Below, one piece after another: positions 37,128 through 46,867 of a stretch of DNA of 64,000 nucleotides. This stretch comes from Paragorgia papillata (Eukaryota > Cnidaria > Anthozoa > Scleralcyonacea > Coralliidae). Positions within the stretch are counted from its first letter, which is position 1; each line of letters begins with the position of its first letter. The stretch spans positions 2,181,501-2,245,500 of the forward strand of contig JAWNZC010000229.1 of NCBI GenBank assembly GCA_035771165.1, written 5' to 3'. Both the position numbers and the translations under genes were made by a program. The notes under the pieces are model-generated. The model saw nothing but the letters and a program-made list of their open reading frames with translations, did no database searches and was not told the origin of the DNA.

Positions 37128-37788
37128 AACACCCCGAAGCAAGTAAGACCTGTAGTAACAAATTTACTAGTAGTGTTTGTGATGACAGTTTACCTGTGCA
37201 TCCGTTTGTAGAATGTTATATTGACGGTGTACGAGTTAGTGCACTTTTAGATACAGGGTCAATGAGATCGTTTATTAATGATAAGATTCACGCTATTATT
37301 GATTTTGAATGCCTTCGACTAGATAAGTCACAATCAGAACGGTGTACTTCGATTACGGGTGGGGACTTAAATATCTTAGGGGAAGTTTCGGGAAGTGTAA
37401 AATTTGTCCACCAGCGACATAGCTATAATGGCAGTTTTCTTGTAAGTAATAATATACGCTACGACTGTGTTTTGGGATGGGACTTTATTACGCAACATCA
37501 TTTAAGTGTGCGAGGGCATTTGCGGGATGGTCGAAGTAGTTATCAGTTAGTTGGGATCCACGGGAAAACCCCGATACAGGCGGAGCATCCAGCAGTGAGG
37601 GTACAATCGAATGGCGTTGTGACTTCTCATGTAAATCCACCAAAAACTCCCCAAAAAGACTCTCGCGGGAGAAGTGCTTTGCTTGTGCAGTCTCAGTTGA
37701 AAGGTGTTAAGAAAGTAATCTTGGGCGAAGGAGTGGCAATTCCGGCTCGGACGGAAATGATTGTTGAAGGTAAGGTACAGACGGACGA
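37095..37788 (+). pseudogene. Gypsy-1 pol, protease part
   Basis: Pol in the -1 frame from the slippery site. It contains the retropepsin motif ALLDTGSMRSFI and CVLGWDFI. The frame is interrupted at codon DE by the inserted DNA element; beyond the junction the frame reads GC-rich repeat to a stop at 37894. Confidence 0.85.
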
Positions 37789-38417
37789 GGTTTGGTGGAA
37801 AACGCGGGGTGCGGGGTGCGGGGTGCGGGGTGCGGGGTGCGGGGTGCGGGGTGCGGGGTGCCGGGGTGCGGGGTGCGGGGTGCGGACTTTGTAAAATTTG
37901 TAAAATGTTGTTTTTCTTTCAGTTAATAAGTTAATAAGTTAATAAGTCATAACCGGAATGAGCAGAAATTACAATATTTGATTATATCTGCGAATGTTGA
38001 AATTGCTTCCAAAGTGTAAAATGAAATCATCAGACAGAAAATACCAAAATATAAAAAAAAGCAAGTTAAATTCAAACCTAGGATTAGTACTGAATCGGGT
38101 TTTGAACAACTCAGCCCTGGCATCTAGCTGAAATAGGGGCGTATGTGATGCATAAATTGCATTACATAAACAGACTCTCCTTAATTCCGTGCTGGATTAA
38201 CAGGTAAGCGCGTAAGCCGCCAAGAGAAGTTGGAAACATACCGCAATAGCTGACAATACCGAAAGAGAACTTACATAATGCTTCACGTTATTATGCAGTC
38301 GGGAAGCGTTCTTCTTGTGTTTTAAAATTTTTAATTTTCATCATATAAACAAAGTGTCTGCCCGATATAAGTGTCAGCTTTCCATCAGCTTTGCTCGTCA
38401 GATTTCTAATTTGATGA

Positions 38418-38672
38418 GTATAGTTCTATACCGAGGATGGGGGCTATATGCCATATATATAGCCGAGGGGCCGCAGGCCCCGAGGGCATGTATATGGCTT
38501 ATAGCCGACATCCGAGGTGTATAACTTACTTATATCATGAATGATAGATGATACCCCTCGTTATTTATCAAAAAAATAGTGTTCTAGATTTAGTTTTAGA
38601 GCAATATAGGAGGTCATTTAATATGCAAGGTTGATAACTTATATATCAAAGATAATTTATGCATGAATGATA
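38418..38672. repeat. 255-bp MITE nested in the left TIR
   Basis: The right arm continues from TTTGATGATAGACGCTT without a break, while the left arm has 255 extra bases at that point. The extra segment is palindromic (TATACCGAGGAT...ATCCGAGGTGTATA) with a GGGGCCGCAGGCCCC core. Confidence 0.75.
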
Positions 38673-38793
38673 TAATAGACGCTTATGAACCTTGTTAAAT
38701 ATTTCATGGTTCGGCAAGTCGCGGTGCCTTTGCTCGTGCGGAGGAGTTTCACACCACGAGCCCGAGAAAAGATAATCAGGAAATATACTTGTT

Positions 38794-40383
38794 ACAGTCG
38801 TGGCAATAGAAGCGTTCCGAAAAATGTTGAGCAGTTCATTTCCTAACTTTTACCAACTCATTTGATGAGTTCCTCAAACATTTTACGAAACTCCTTGAAA
38901 AACTCCTAACTTCCTGGGTTTTGAATTGGGCAAGCACATGATCAAAAGACGGGTCATTCTTTGATAAAGCCTAAAATACGACGGACTGTATATTTACTTA
39001 TTTCCATGTGAAATATATATAAAAAAACTGAGGACGAACTAATGCTGTTGGGATACATAAAATAAAATTTAAAAAAACCAACTTTGCTTAAACTTGGAGT
39101 GCACCGGAACTCAGATCCTACAGGTTAGTTCCCGTCTGAAATATGATATTTCATAATTCTGGTTCCGGTCGAATCTGATGAAAAACCGTGACCGTAAAAG
39201 GAACTTTGTCTTGTCTGGAAGATAGCAATCACGTTTATTTATTGGTAAACATCGATCAAATACTTTATACTTAACAATCAACATAGAAATAAGAAATAAG
39301 CGCCCTAACTGTCAAGTACTCAATTATCTTTTAATAATTAGTTCCTTAAACAGATTTGAATTTTTTGGTTAACCCAGAAAACATCTAAAACATTGCCTTT
39401 GTGCAAAAATTATTTGATATTATGGCTGCGAGTGAAAATCAAGGTAGGTTATGGTGAACTCAATTGCGGTTCTACCCGGACTTAAATCGGTTACGGTGCA
39501 CCCCTAGCTGAAACGTTTTAAAATGACGTAAGTCATCACTACAGACATGCAAATCTGGCGTCCTGGCGAGTGAGAAATCTTTCTCCATGTCATGCGCTAT
39601 AGCTAGTAATTGTAACTGAAATGTCCTTAATGTAGCCTGTTTTTTCTTTACACTTGTTCATTTTAAAATATTATAAGGCAATGCCAAGGTTCACCATGAT
39701 GTATTGGCGATGCAACGGGGTCAAATAACTTTTTATGCCATCAGGTATTGTGCAGTGAGCCTGCGGAACAAAATCCGGTTGAACGACATCTTGCGATGAA
39801 CGCTCTAGCGGTTGAACGACATCTTGTGATGAACGCTCTAACAGCAAAGCATAAATCGGATGTATCACGTCTGCTTTAAAGAGCACGGCTCGCTGTTGTA
39901 TCACTAGATGACATCTTAACACGTCGCGGCGTGTTTAGCGCAAAGGATGAAGTCTGCAAGTTAATTTTGTTTGGCGGTGTGTTGATATTTCGCGGTAAAA
40001 GGAGGCAAAAAGTAAATCAAATACACATGGACTACAAACAACTGCGTTTCAATTTACTATTTTTGAAGAAACAGATACAAGCACTACAACAAGCTTTGTC
40101 GCAGCATGTCGACACTCACTCGACAAGGGAAGTTACTGGCGGGCACGGCTTGAAAAAATACTTTCTTGCGAGCTGAAAAATCTGAATTTAAAATAATTTA
40201 TTCCCAGTATAGTATTAAAGTATGTATTTTCTCTTCTCAGCGGTTTATCTTGCCAAGCGCTTTAATCCAAGATATGCATTATTTTTATGTTTGACCAAAC
40301 TGTTTTAACCTATTTTAGCTGTGTTTTGATGGTAGTTCTTGGCAAGTTAAACAACGCAAATCTGAAAACCCCAATAAGTTGTT
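38794..40383. other. Unique centre of the 3.3-kb DNA element
   Basis: 1.6 kb with only short frames. One (39922-39671 minus) carries a duplicated LERSSQDVVQP unit from a 33-bp tandem repeat; another (39931-40176 plus, 81 codons) is lysine/glutamine rich. Neither matches a transposase I know. The element may be non-autonomous or hold captured sequence. Confidence 0.5.
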
Positions 40384-41132
40384 AACAAATATATTTCCTG
40401 ATTATCTTTTCTCGGGCTCGTGGTGTGAAACTCCTCCGCGCGAGCAAAGGCACCGCGACTTGCCGAACCATGAAATATTTAACAAGGTTCATAAGCGTCT
40501 ATCATCAAATTAGAAATCTGACGAGCAAAGCTGATGGAAAGCTGACACTTATATCGGGCAGACACTTTGTTTATATGATGAAAATTAAAAATTTTAAAAC
40601 ACAAGAAGAACGCTTCCCGACTGCATAATAACGTGAAGCATTATGTAAGTTCTCTTTCGGTATTGTCAGCTATTGCGGTATGTTTCCAACTTCTCTTGGC
40701 GGCTTACGCGCTTACCTGTTAATCCAGCACGGAATTAAGGAGAGTCTGTTTATGTAATGCAATTTATGCATCACAGACGCCCCTATTTCAGCTAGATGCC
40801 AGGGCTGAGTTGTTCAAAACCCGATTCAGTACTAATCCTAGGTTTAAATTTAACTTGCTTTTTTTTATATTTTGGTATTTTCTGTCTGATGATTTCATTT
40901 TACACTTTGGAAGCAATTTCAACATTCGCAGAGATAATCAAATATTGTAATTTCTGCTCATCCGTTATGACTTATTAACTTATTAACTTATTAACTGAAA
41001 GAAAAACAACATTTTACAAATTTTACAAAGTCCGCACCCCGCACCCCGCACCCCGGCACCCCGCACCCCGGCACCCCGCACCCCGCACCCCGCACCCCGC
41101 ACCCCGCGTTTTCCACCAAACCGACGAAAGAT

Positions 41133-41691
41133 GTGTTACAGGTTGGCATGGTATCATCTTGTCATTCTGCAAGTGTTGCTCATCTAAAAGGTTTGCATGT
41201 GGCTCATTTAGTCGTTACACCAGTAGGTAAGAGTGTGCCAATACGAATCGCCAATACATCTAGTGAGGCCGTAGAGTTAACTAAAGGTTGCAAATTGGCG
41301 GAATTTTGTCCTTTAATTGCACCCGCGAGTGTTACAGACGACAATTCAGATAGTATTCGTTTGTAGTTCAGTAGAAGCGGATAACCTTACAGCAAAAATC
41401 GATGCAAACTTAGATCCAGAATTAAGCAGTGAAGATAAAGAACAGCTAAAAAAAGTGTTAACTGATTTTAGGGAAGTTTTTAGCGACACAATTAGTCAGA
41501 CAAATCTAGTGCATCACAGGATTGACACGGGTAATAATCAACCTATAAAGCAGCGCCCCAGGCGAGTGCCATATGCATTTAGGGATGAAGCAGACCAACA
41601 AATTGCGGATATGTTAGACCAGGGAATCATACGTTTCCAGTACCAGTCCGTGGTCAAGTCCTGTCGTCTTAGTCCGAAAAAAGTCGGGTGA
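41133..41691 (+). pseudogene. Gypsy-1 pol, linker and start of RT
   Basis: Two short frames after the insertion. They carry VAHLKGLHVAHLVVTP, then IDTGNNQPIKQRPRRVPYAF, the run-up to RT. A one-base insertion near 41633 (after GIIR) shifts the frame, and a stop follows at 41689. Confidence 0.85.
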
Positions 41692-41752
41692 AATTCGCTT
41701 TTGCGTTGACTATCGTAAACTGAATAACATTACACGCAATGACGCACATCCG

Positions 41753-43489
41753 TTGCCCAGGGTAGACGACTTATTAGATTCAGTTGGTAACGCCAAATAC
41801 TTTACAACCCTTGACCTGAAAAGTGGTTATTGGCAAATTCCAGTCCACCCAGACGATCGCGAAAAAACGGCGTTTGTAACGCATAATGGCCTGTATGAGT
41901 TCAATCGAATGCCTTTTGGATTAGCGACCGCACCTGCAACATTCCAACGCGCCATGGCGCTAGTTTTAGCGGGTCTTACCTACAGTATTTGCCTTTGCTA
42001 TTTAGACGACGTGATAGTTTTTAGTAGCACTATTACAGAGCACTGTGATAGATTAAGAACGGTTTTGTCTCGTTTCCAAGAGTACAACCTTCGACTAAAC
42101 CTGTCGAAATGCACGTTCGCAGCCCAGCAGGTTCACTATTTAGGGCACATGATATCCAAAGAAGGTGTTAGCCCAGTTCTTTCGAAAGTCGAAGCGATAA
42201 AACAAATCCCTGTCCCTCGCTGTGTGAAAGACGTCCGAAGTTTTCTAGGTCTGACAGGTTACTATCGCCGTTTTATAAAGAATTATGCCAACATGTCTGC
42301 GCCACTGACAAAACTGACAACTAAAGAAAGCGCGAAGAAGTTCGAATGGACGCAAGAATGCCAGAATGCTTTTACAGAACTTCAGAATTCTTTGTGTTGT
42401 GCACCGGTGTTAATTTATCCTAAATTTGACAGGGAATTTATTTTGCAAACAGACGCGTCAGACACTGGACTAGGTGCGGTATTGTCACAACTTGATGACA
42501 ACGGTACAGAACGGCCGGTAGCATATGCGTCTAAAGTCCTTTCTCCTCGAGAAAGAAAATACTGTACAACAGAAAAAGAAGCATTTGCGGTTATATTTGG
42601 TGTTCGCACTTTTCGTATTTACTTATTAGGTCGGCCATTTAAGGTAGTCACAGACCACAGCGCATTGAAATGGCTCCACACCATGGACTTGAAAGGACGG
42701 TTAGAGCGGTGGGTCATGGAGTTACAAGAATTTCAGTTTTCGATTATTCATAAGCCGGGTAAGCTCCATAATAACGCGGATGCCCTTTCTCGCCTCATAG
42801 CGCCTCACAAGGACCCGATAGTGGATCTTGAGCGCGCTAAGATCGAGCCAGGCGACGAAGACTCTGTCCAAGAGAACGGTAATTGCGCCATAACTGTCAA
42901 CCCAACGCTTAATTTAAAAAAGGCTCAGGAAGAGGACCCAATTATCTCTAAGATAGTCGAGTTCAAAACAAACGGCAAACCAAAACCAAAACTATCCGCA
43001 TGGAGTCATGATACAAGGCTAAAAGCATTTTGGTACCATTATGATAAGTTGTTTGTTCGCCATGGTTTACTTTATCGATCATTAAAAGCCAAAAATACGC
43101 ATCCAGATCCAGTTGTTGTTGTCCCTAAAGCATTAGAAATAGAAATTCTCAAGGGCACTCATGATAGCCCGTTTGCTGGACATCTAGGCGTTACTAAAAC
43201 TCTTGAACGTGTCAGGAAAAGATTTTTCTTACCAGGTATGCGCGAGTCCGTCGAAGACCATATTCGTCAATGCACTGCATGCACGCAGAGGAAAACACCG
43301 GCGGCTAACAACGGCAAAGCCCCTCTGAAGAGTATAGAAGTAAGCGAACCGTTCACATTTTGGGCCATAGATTACATGGGTCCACTCCCAGAAACTGCTA
43401 GGGGTAACCGGCACATATTAGTTCTGATGACCATTTTACAAAATGGTGCGAGGCGTTTCCGACAAGAGACCAAAAAGCAGTTACGGTAG
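41753..43489 (+). pseudogene. Gypsy-1 pol, RT, RNase H and integrase zinc finger
   Basis: A 578-codon frame. RT: FTTLDLKSGYWQI, MPFGLATAPATFQR, CYLDDVIVF. RNase H: LQTDASDTGLGAVLSQ and VTDHSALKWLH. Integrase zinc finger: HDSPFAGHLGVTKT and CTACTQRK, then FWAIDYMGPLP. The frame is lost near 43425, within the integrase core, by a shift. Confidence 0.9.
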
Positions 43490-43497
43490 CTAAGATT

Positions 43498-44355
43498 TTG
43501 GTTGAGAAAGTTTTTAGTCGATTTGGTCCACCGGTTGTCTTGCATTCCGACCAAGGTGCAAACTTTGAAAGCAATTTAATGCATGAATTATGCGATGTGA
43601 TGGGGATAACCAAAACTCGTACAACGGCTTACCATCCTAGATGTGACGGTCAGGTAGAGCGACAGAATAGGACTCTGCAAGATATGCTAGCGGCATTTTC
43701 AGCAAAACATGGAAGCGATTGGGACTTGTGGCTAGATTCAGTTGTATTCGCTTACAATACAAGCCAGCAGGAATCGCTGCAATTGTCACCATACCAGGTA
43801 GTTTTCGGACGTTCACCTAGAATGCCATTGGAATTAGAGCTGGGGCTGCCACTTAAAGATCCAAGCACTCAATCAGAATATGTGCAGTCGATTAGGAAGG
43901 TATTTAAGGAAGTCAGGCAGGTAGCTAGGGATAATTTAGAAAAGGCAAGGGAGAAACAACGAAAGGGTAACGAAGAGAAAACGCAGGCGTGGTGTCCATT
44001 TGTGCCAGGTGAGACTGTGTACTTGCAAAGACCGAAAAGGTGGAAGTGTGGGGCCAAATGGATTGGACCATACGAAGTTGTTGGTCGCTTAGGCGTTGAT
44101 TATAAGATAAAATCAACAAACGGAAAGGTTACTGTCGTTCACCATGATCAGCTGAAGCGCAGCTATGTGCCATTTGGCAGCGGTAACGTTGTCTGTCCCG
44201 CGAGAGAAACCGGGGACAATCAGGTGGTTTACAATATGCCCACGACTGAAATTCAACCTCACTGTGATAATGCTCCCCAGTTCCAACGGGTTAGGCCTAG
44301 GAATCTCATGCAAAATGTACAACCGCCTGATCGGTACGGATGTGTTGCGCCGTAA
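43498..44355 (+). pseudogene. Gypsy-1 pol, integrase core and C-terminus
   Basis: Continues in another frame with FSRFGPPVVLHSDQG, GITKTRTTAYHPRCDGQVER (catalytic D and E region) and the C-terminal DNA-binding part KWIGPYEVVGRLGVDYKIKS. It ends QPPDRYGCVAP. No chromodomain or envelope is seen. Confidence 0.88.
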
Positions 44356-44496
44356 GTCACCAAAGAAATGTAGTCGCTAATTAGTTAATTAGTATTATAC
44401 CAATTATTGAATATTGTACATATAGTTTATTAATTTCACATTTTTAGATTTTGAATAACATGTTCTTGAGGGCAAGAACATAAAGTTAGGTAATGG

Positions 44497-44707
44497 TGTA
44501 ACAAGTTATATGTAAGTTCAGTTATTCACTATTAAGACAAGGACAATAGACAAAGAACAATGTAAGGTGGAGTTTCCGGACAAAGCCCAGGAGACTAATT
44601 GACCTGGTGTTAGGTCAGGCAGTGTGTATGTGACCGTAGAGAACGAAGGTTGCATGTAACTAAGTTTGTAAATAAAAGGAGTGTTCTCCAAAGCTCGGCA
44701 CGTTACA
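44497..44707 (+). repeat. Gypsy-1 3' LTR
   Basis: 211 bp, one base shorter than the 5' LTR and otherwise the same. The tract before it (AAAGTTAGGTAATGG) is a poor polypurine tract. Beyond it, 44712-45400 holds no gene; TATAAATAG at 44750 is a TATA-like word without other support. Confidence 0.93.
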
Positions 44708-45410
44708 ATCATTTGAAAGTCGATTTTGGTTTGTTTGTCCGCATTTTGTGCTATAAATAGCAGCTCGAGGGTGCGCTATTAACAACGGGATATATAGAGC
44801 TTCATTTGCATACTGCATTACACCACGCGTGATGTGATATCTTTGAGTCGCGCTTCCTGTAGTAAGTATAACCCTGAAATAACTTGTAACTGCAATTTAG
44901 TCTTGTTTCACGCGGTACATCAACTCGTTTGTTAATAGGTGATATGTGTACTTGGAAAAATTACGGCAATTCAGATAGACAGAGTAACAGTTGTATCACT
45001 CGAGTGCATTTGACCGTTTTTGCAGTGATAGCTCGCATGGGACTTTTGCTGATCTTTTGAAACGGACGCGCGACTCCTGAAATTTCAAAAAGGAAGGCGG
45101 GTAAACTATTTACCTATAGGGGCAAACGTTTTACCTATGGCTCTTCAGAATTTTAGGACACAAAGTAAGTTTGTGGAAATGCCAGTTTGCTGGATTCTAG
45201 TCACTCGGTTTTCAGGCACTTCTTATTTATTTGCGTATCTTTACGTAACTAATTTAAATTGCATCTCCATCATCTTCAGTTCGGCAGTTCCGTTCTCCGT
45301 TAAGTTTGCTGAATGACTTGAGCGTCGTTGAACCACTATATATAGATCATGCAATGCATGCGTTGAACACTACTTCGTTAGCTTTGGACCTTTTTTCTGT
45401 TTCGGTCACT

Positions 45411-45667
45411 ATTCGTCACTATTCGTCACTGCATGTTCGTCACTATATTCGTCACTGCATGTTGGTCACTATTCGTCACTATTCGTCACTGCATGTTGGT
45501 CACTATTCGTCACTATTCGTCACTGCATGTTGGTCACTATTCGTCACAATTCCGTCACTGCGTGTTGGTCACTATTCGTAACTATTCGTCACTGCATGTT
45601 CGTCACTATATTCGTCACTATTCGTCACTGCATGTTGGTCACTATTCGTCACTATTCGTCACTGCAT
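45411..45667. repeat. GTCAC minisatellite, left part
   Basis: Units GTCACTATTC (10 bp) and GTCACTGCATGTTG (14 bp) alternate, often as a 34-bp higher-order unit (two of the first, one of the second). The array continues at 51253-51345 on the other side of Gypsy-2. Confidence 0.9.
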
Positions 45668-45957
45668 TGAAACGGTGTCAATTGTTGACCTTAGCATAAA
45701 AGTAGAATTAGTTCCTATATGTATATAATTATAGAATGCATAACTTCCCATAGGCATAGCCATGCATAACTTCCCATGTATCCATGCATAACTTCCCATA
45801 GACGTGCATGCATGTGTAGCCATTACCATATATGGATATACGGATGGCCAACCAAGGGCAACATGTAAATATAAAAGAAGTAAGAAAAATGTGAAATAAA
45901 GAGAGTTCTGACTGAACGTCTTGGCGTGTGTTTGTTGGCGGAACTCGGCACGTTACA
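45668..45957 (+). repeat. Gypsy-2 5' LTR
   Basis: 290 bp. It contains three copies of GCATAACTTCCCAT and an AATAAAG signal near 45896. It shares its last 13 bases (CTCGGCACGTTACA-type end) with the Gypsy-1 LTR. Confidence 0.95.
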
Positions 45958-45979
45958 AATCTGGTGGCAGCGGTAAACC

Positions 45980-46867
45980 ATGTCTAGTGCTATATTGCCC
46001 GGAAAGTTTGACAGTGGAGATTTGGGCGCATGGCTTCGTGAATTCGACGCGTGCTCAGCGGCGAACGGATGGAAGGTCACCGACGACACCGACGACAAGA
46101 TTCTAAAGTTGCCCGCGTTCCTTCGTGGACAAGCTGCTAGCCACTTCTATGCCATCCCTGCCGACAAGAGAACGAGCTATGCCTCCGCTATTGCCGAACT
46201 CCGAAAAGCGATGTGTCCGGAGACTCACCGCGAGAACTTCTACGCCGAATTCGAAAGGCGCGTCTTACGACCAGGCGAAGATCCCGCAGTATACCGATGG
46301 GAGCTGGGAAATCTACTCTCCAAAGCCGACCCGACCTTATCGGCCGACGCGACAACAGCCCTGATTTCACGCCAATATATGCGCGGTCTTCCTGATGCTT
46401 TGAAACTAAAGCTGTTAGAGCATAACCCCACGCCAACGCTTGACGAGATGCTCAGTTTTACGCAACGCTATCGAGCCGTCGAAGGCTACGCTCTACCCCG
46501 TGTAGATGGTGCGACAAGTTTTCCTGCGAGCGTTGCCTCTACCCAAAGCGACCCAAACGCCACAGCCTCAAGCAACTCGCAACTGTCTCAATTAGTATCC
46601 ATGGTCGCCAGCATCGTTGAAAAACAGCAGTCCCTCGAAGATCGACTGTCTAAGGCGGAGCAACCGAAAGCCGACAAGGGCAACCGCCCTCGAGGAGCCT
46701 GTTTCAACTGCGGTAGCACTGGTCATTTCGCCCGTGAATGTCGTAGTCCTCGAGGAAACGCGAGAAGGACGCAATCACCCAACGTAAGACCTTTGATTTG
46801 TTTTGCCTGTGGTGGAACTGGCCACTTTGCACGAGACTGTCGCAACGCAGCTCATTTAAACTACTAA
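45980..46867 (+). CDS. gag: Gypsy-2 gag
   Basis: 295 codons. MSSAILPGKFDSGDLGAWLR at the N-terminus matches Gypsy-1 gag. Two CCHC knuckles near the C-terminus, CFNCGSTGHFAREC and CFACGGTGHFARDC. It stops at 46865-46867, four bases after the slippery heptamer. It forms the particle core and packages element RNA. Confidence 0.93.
   Translation: MSSAILPGKFDSGDLGAWLREFDACSAANGWKVTDDTDDKILKLPAFLRGQAASHFYAIPADKRTSYASAIAELRKAMCPETHRENFYAEFERRVLRPGEDPAVYRWELGNLLSKADPTLSADATTALISRQYMRGLPDALKLKLLEHNPTPTLDEMLSFTQRYRAVEGYALPRVDGATSFPASVASTQSDPNATASSNSQLSQLVSMVASIVEKQQSLEDRLSKAEQPKADKGNRPRGACFNCGSTGHFARECRSPRGNARRTQSPNVRPLICFACGGTGHFARDCRNAAHLNY

Larger units (their letters stand above)
37789..41122. mobile_element. 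3.3-kb DNA element with about 740-bp TIRs ending in (GCGGGGT)n
   Basis: Inserted in Gypsy-1 pol with a 5-bp target duplication (GACGA at 37784-37788 and 41123-41127). The ends are GGTTTGGTGGAAAACGCGGG and its complement, then about ten GCGGGGT units on each side (37804-37885, 41033-41107), then GTTAATAA repeats. The arms run 37789-38793 and 40384-41122 and are almost identical except for a 255-bp insertion in the left one. The 1.6-kb centre has no transposase I recognise. The superfamily is unassigned; a 5-bp duplication with these termini does not match a family I know. Confidence 0.85.
36024..44707 (+). mobile_element. Gypsy-1: Ty3/gypsy LTR element split by a DNA element
   Basis: LTRs at 36024-36235 and 44497-44707 start TGTAACAAG, end CACGTTACA and differ by one A. 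The insertion site is duplicated (ATCA at 36020-36023 and 44708-44711). PBS TGGTGGCAGCGG follows the 5' LTR. Gag is open; pol is broken by an insertion at 37789-41122 and by at least two frameshifts. There is no envelope frame. The element is 5.35 kb without the insertion. Confidence 0.93.

Noticed and set aside
45411..45667. CRISPR-like regular repeats
   Set aside because: Units are 10-14 bp, directly adjacent and without unique spacers, in a eukaryotic context; it is a minisatellite.
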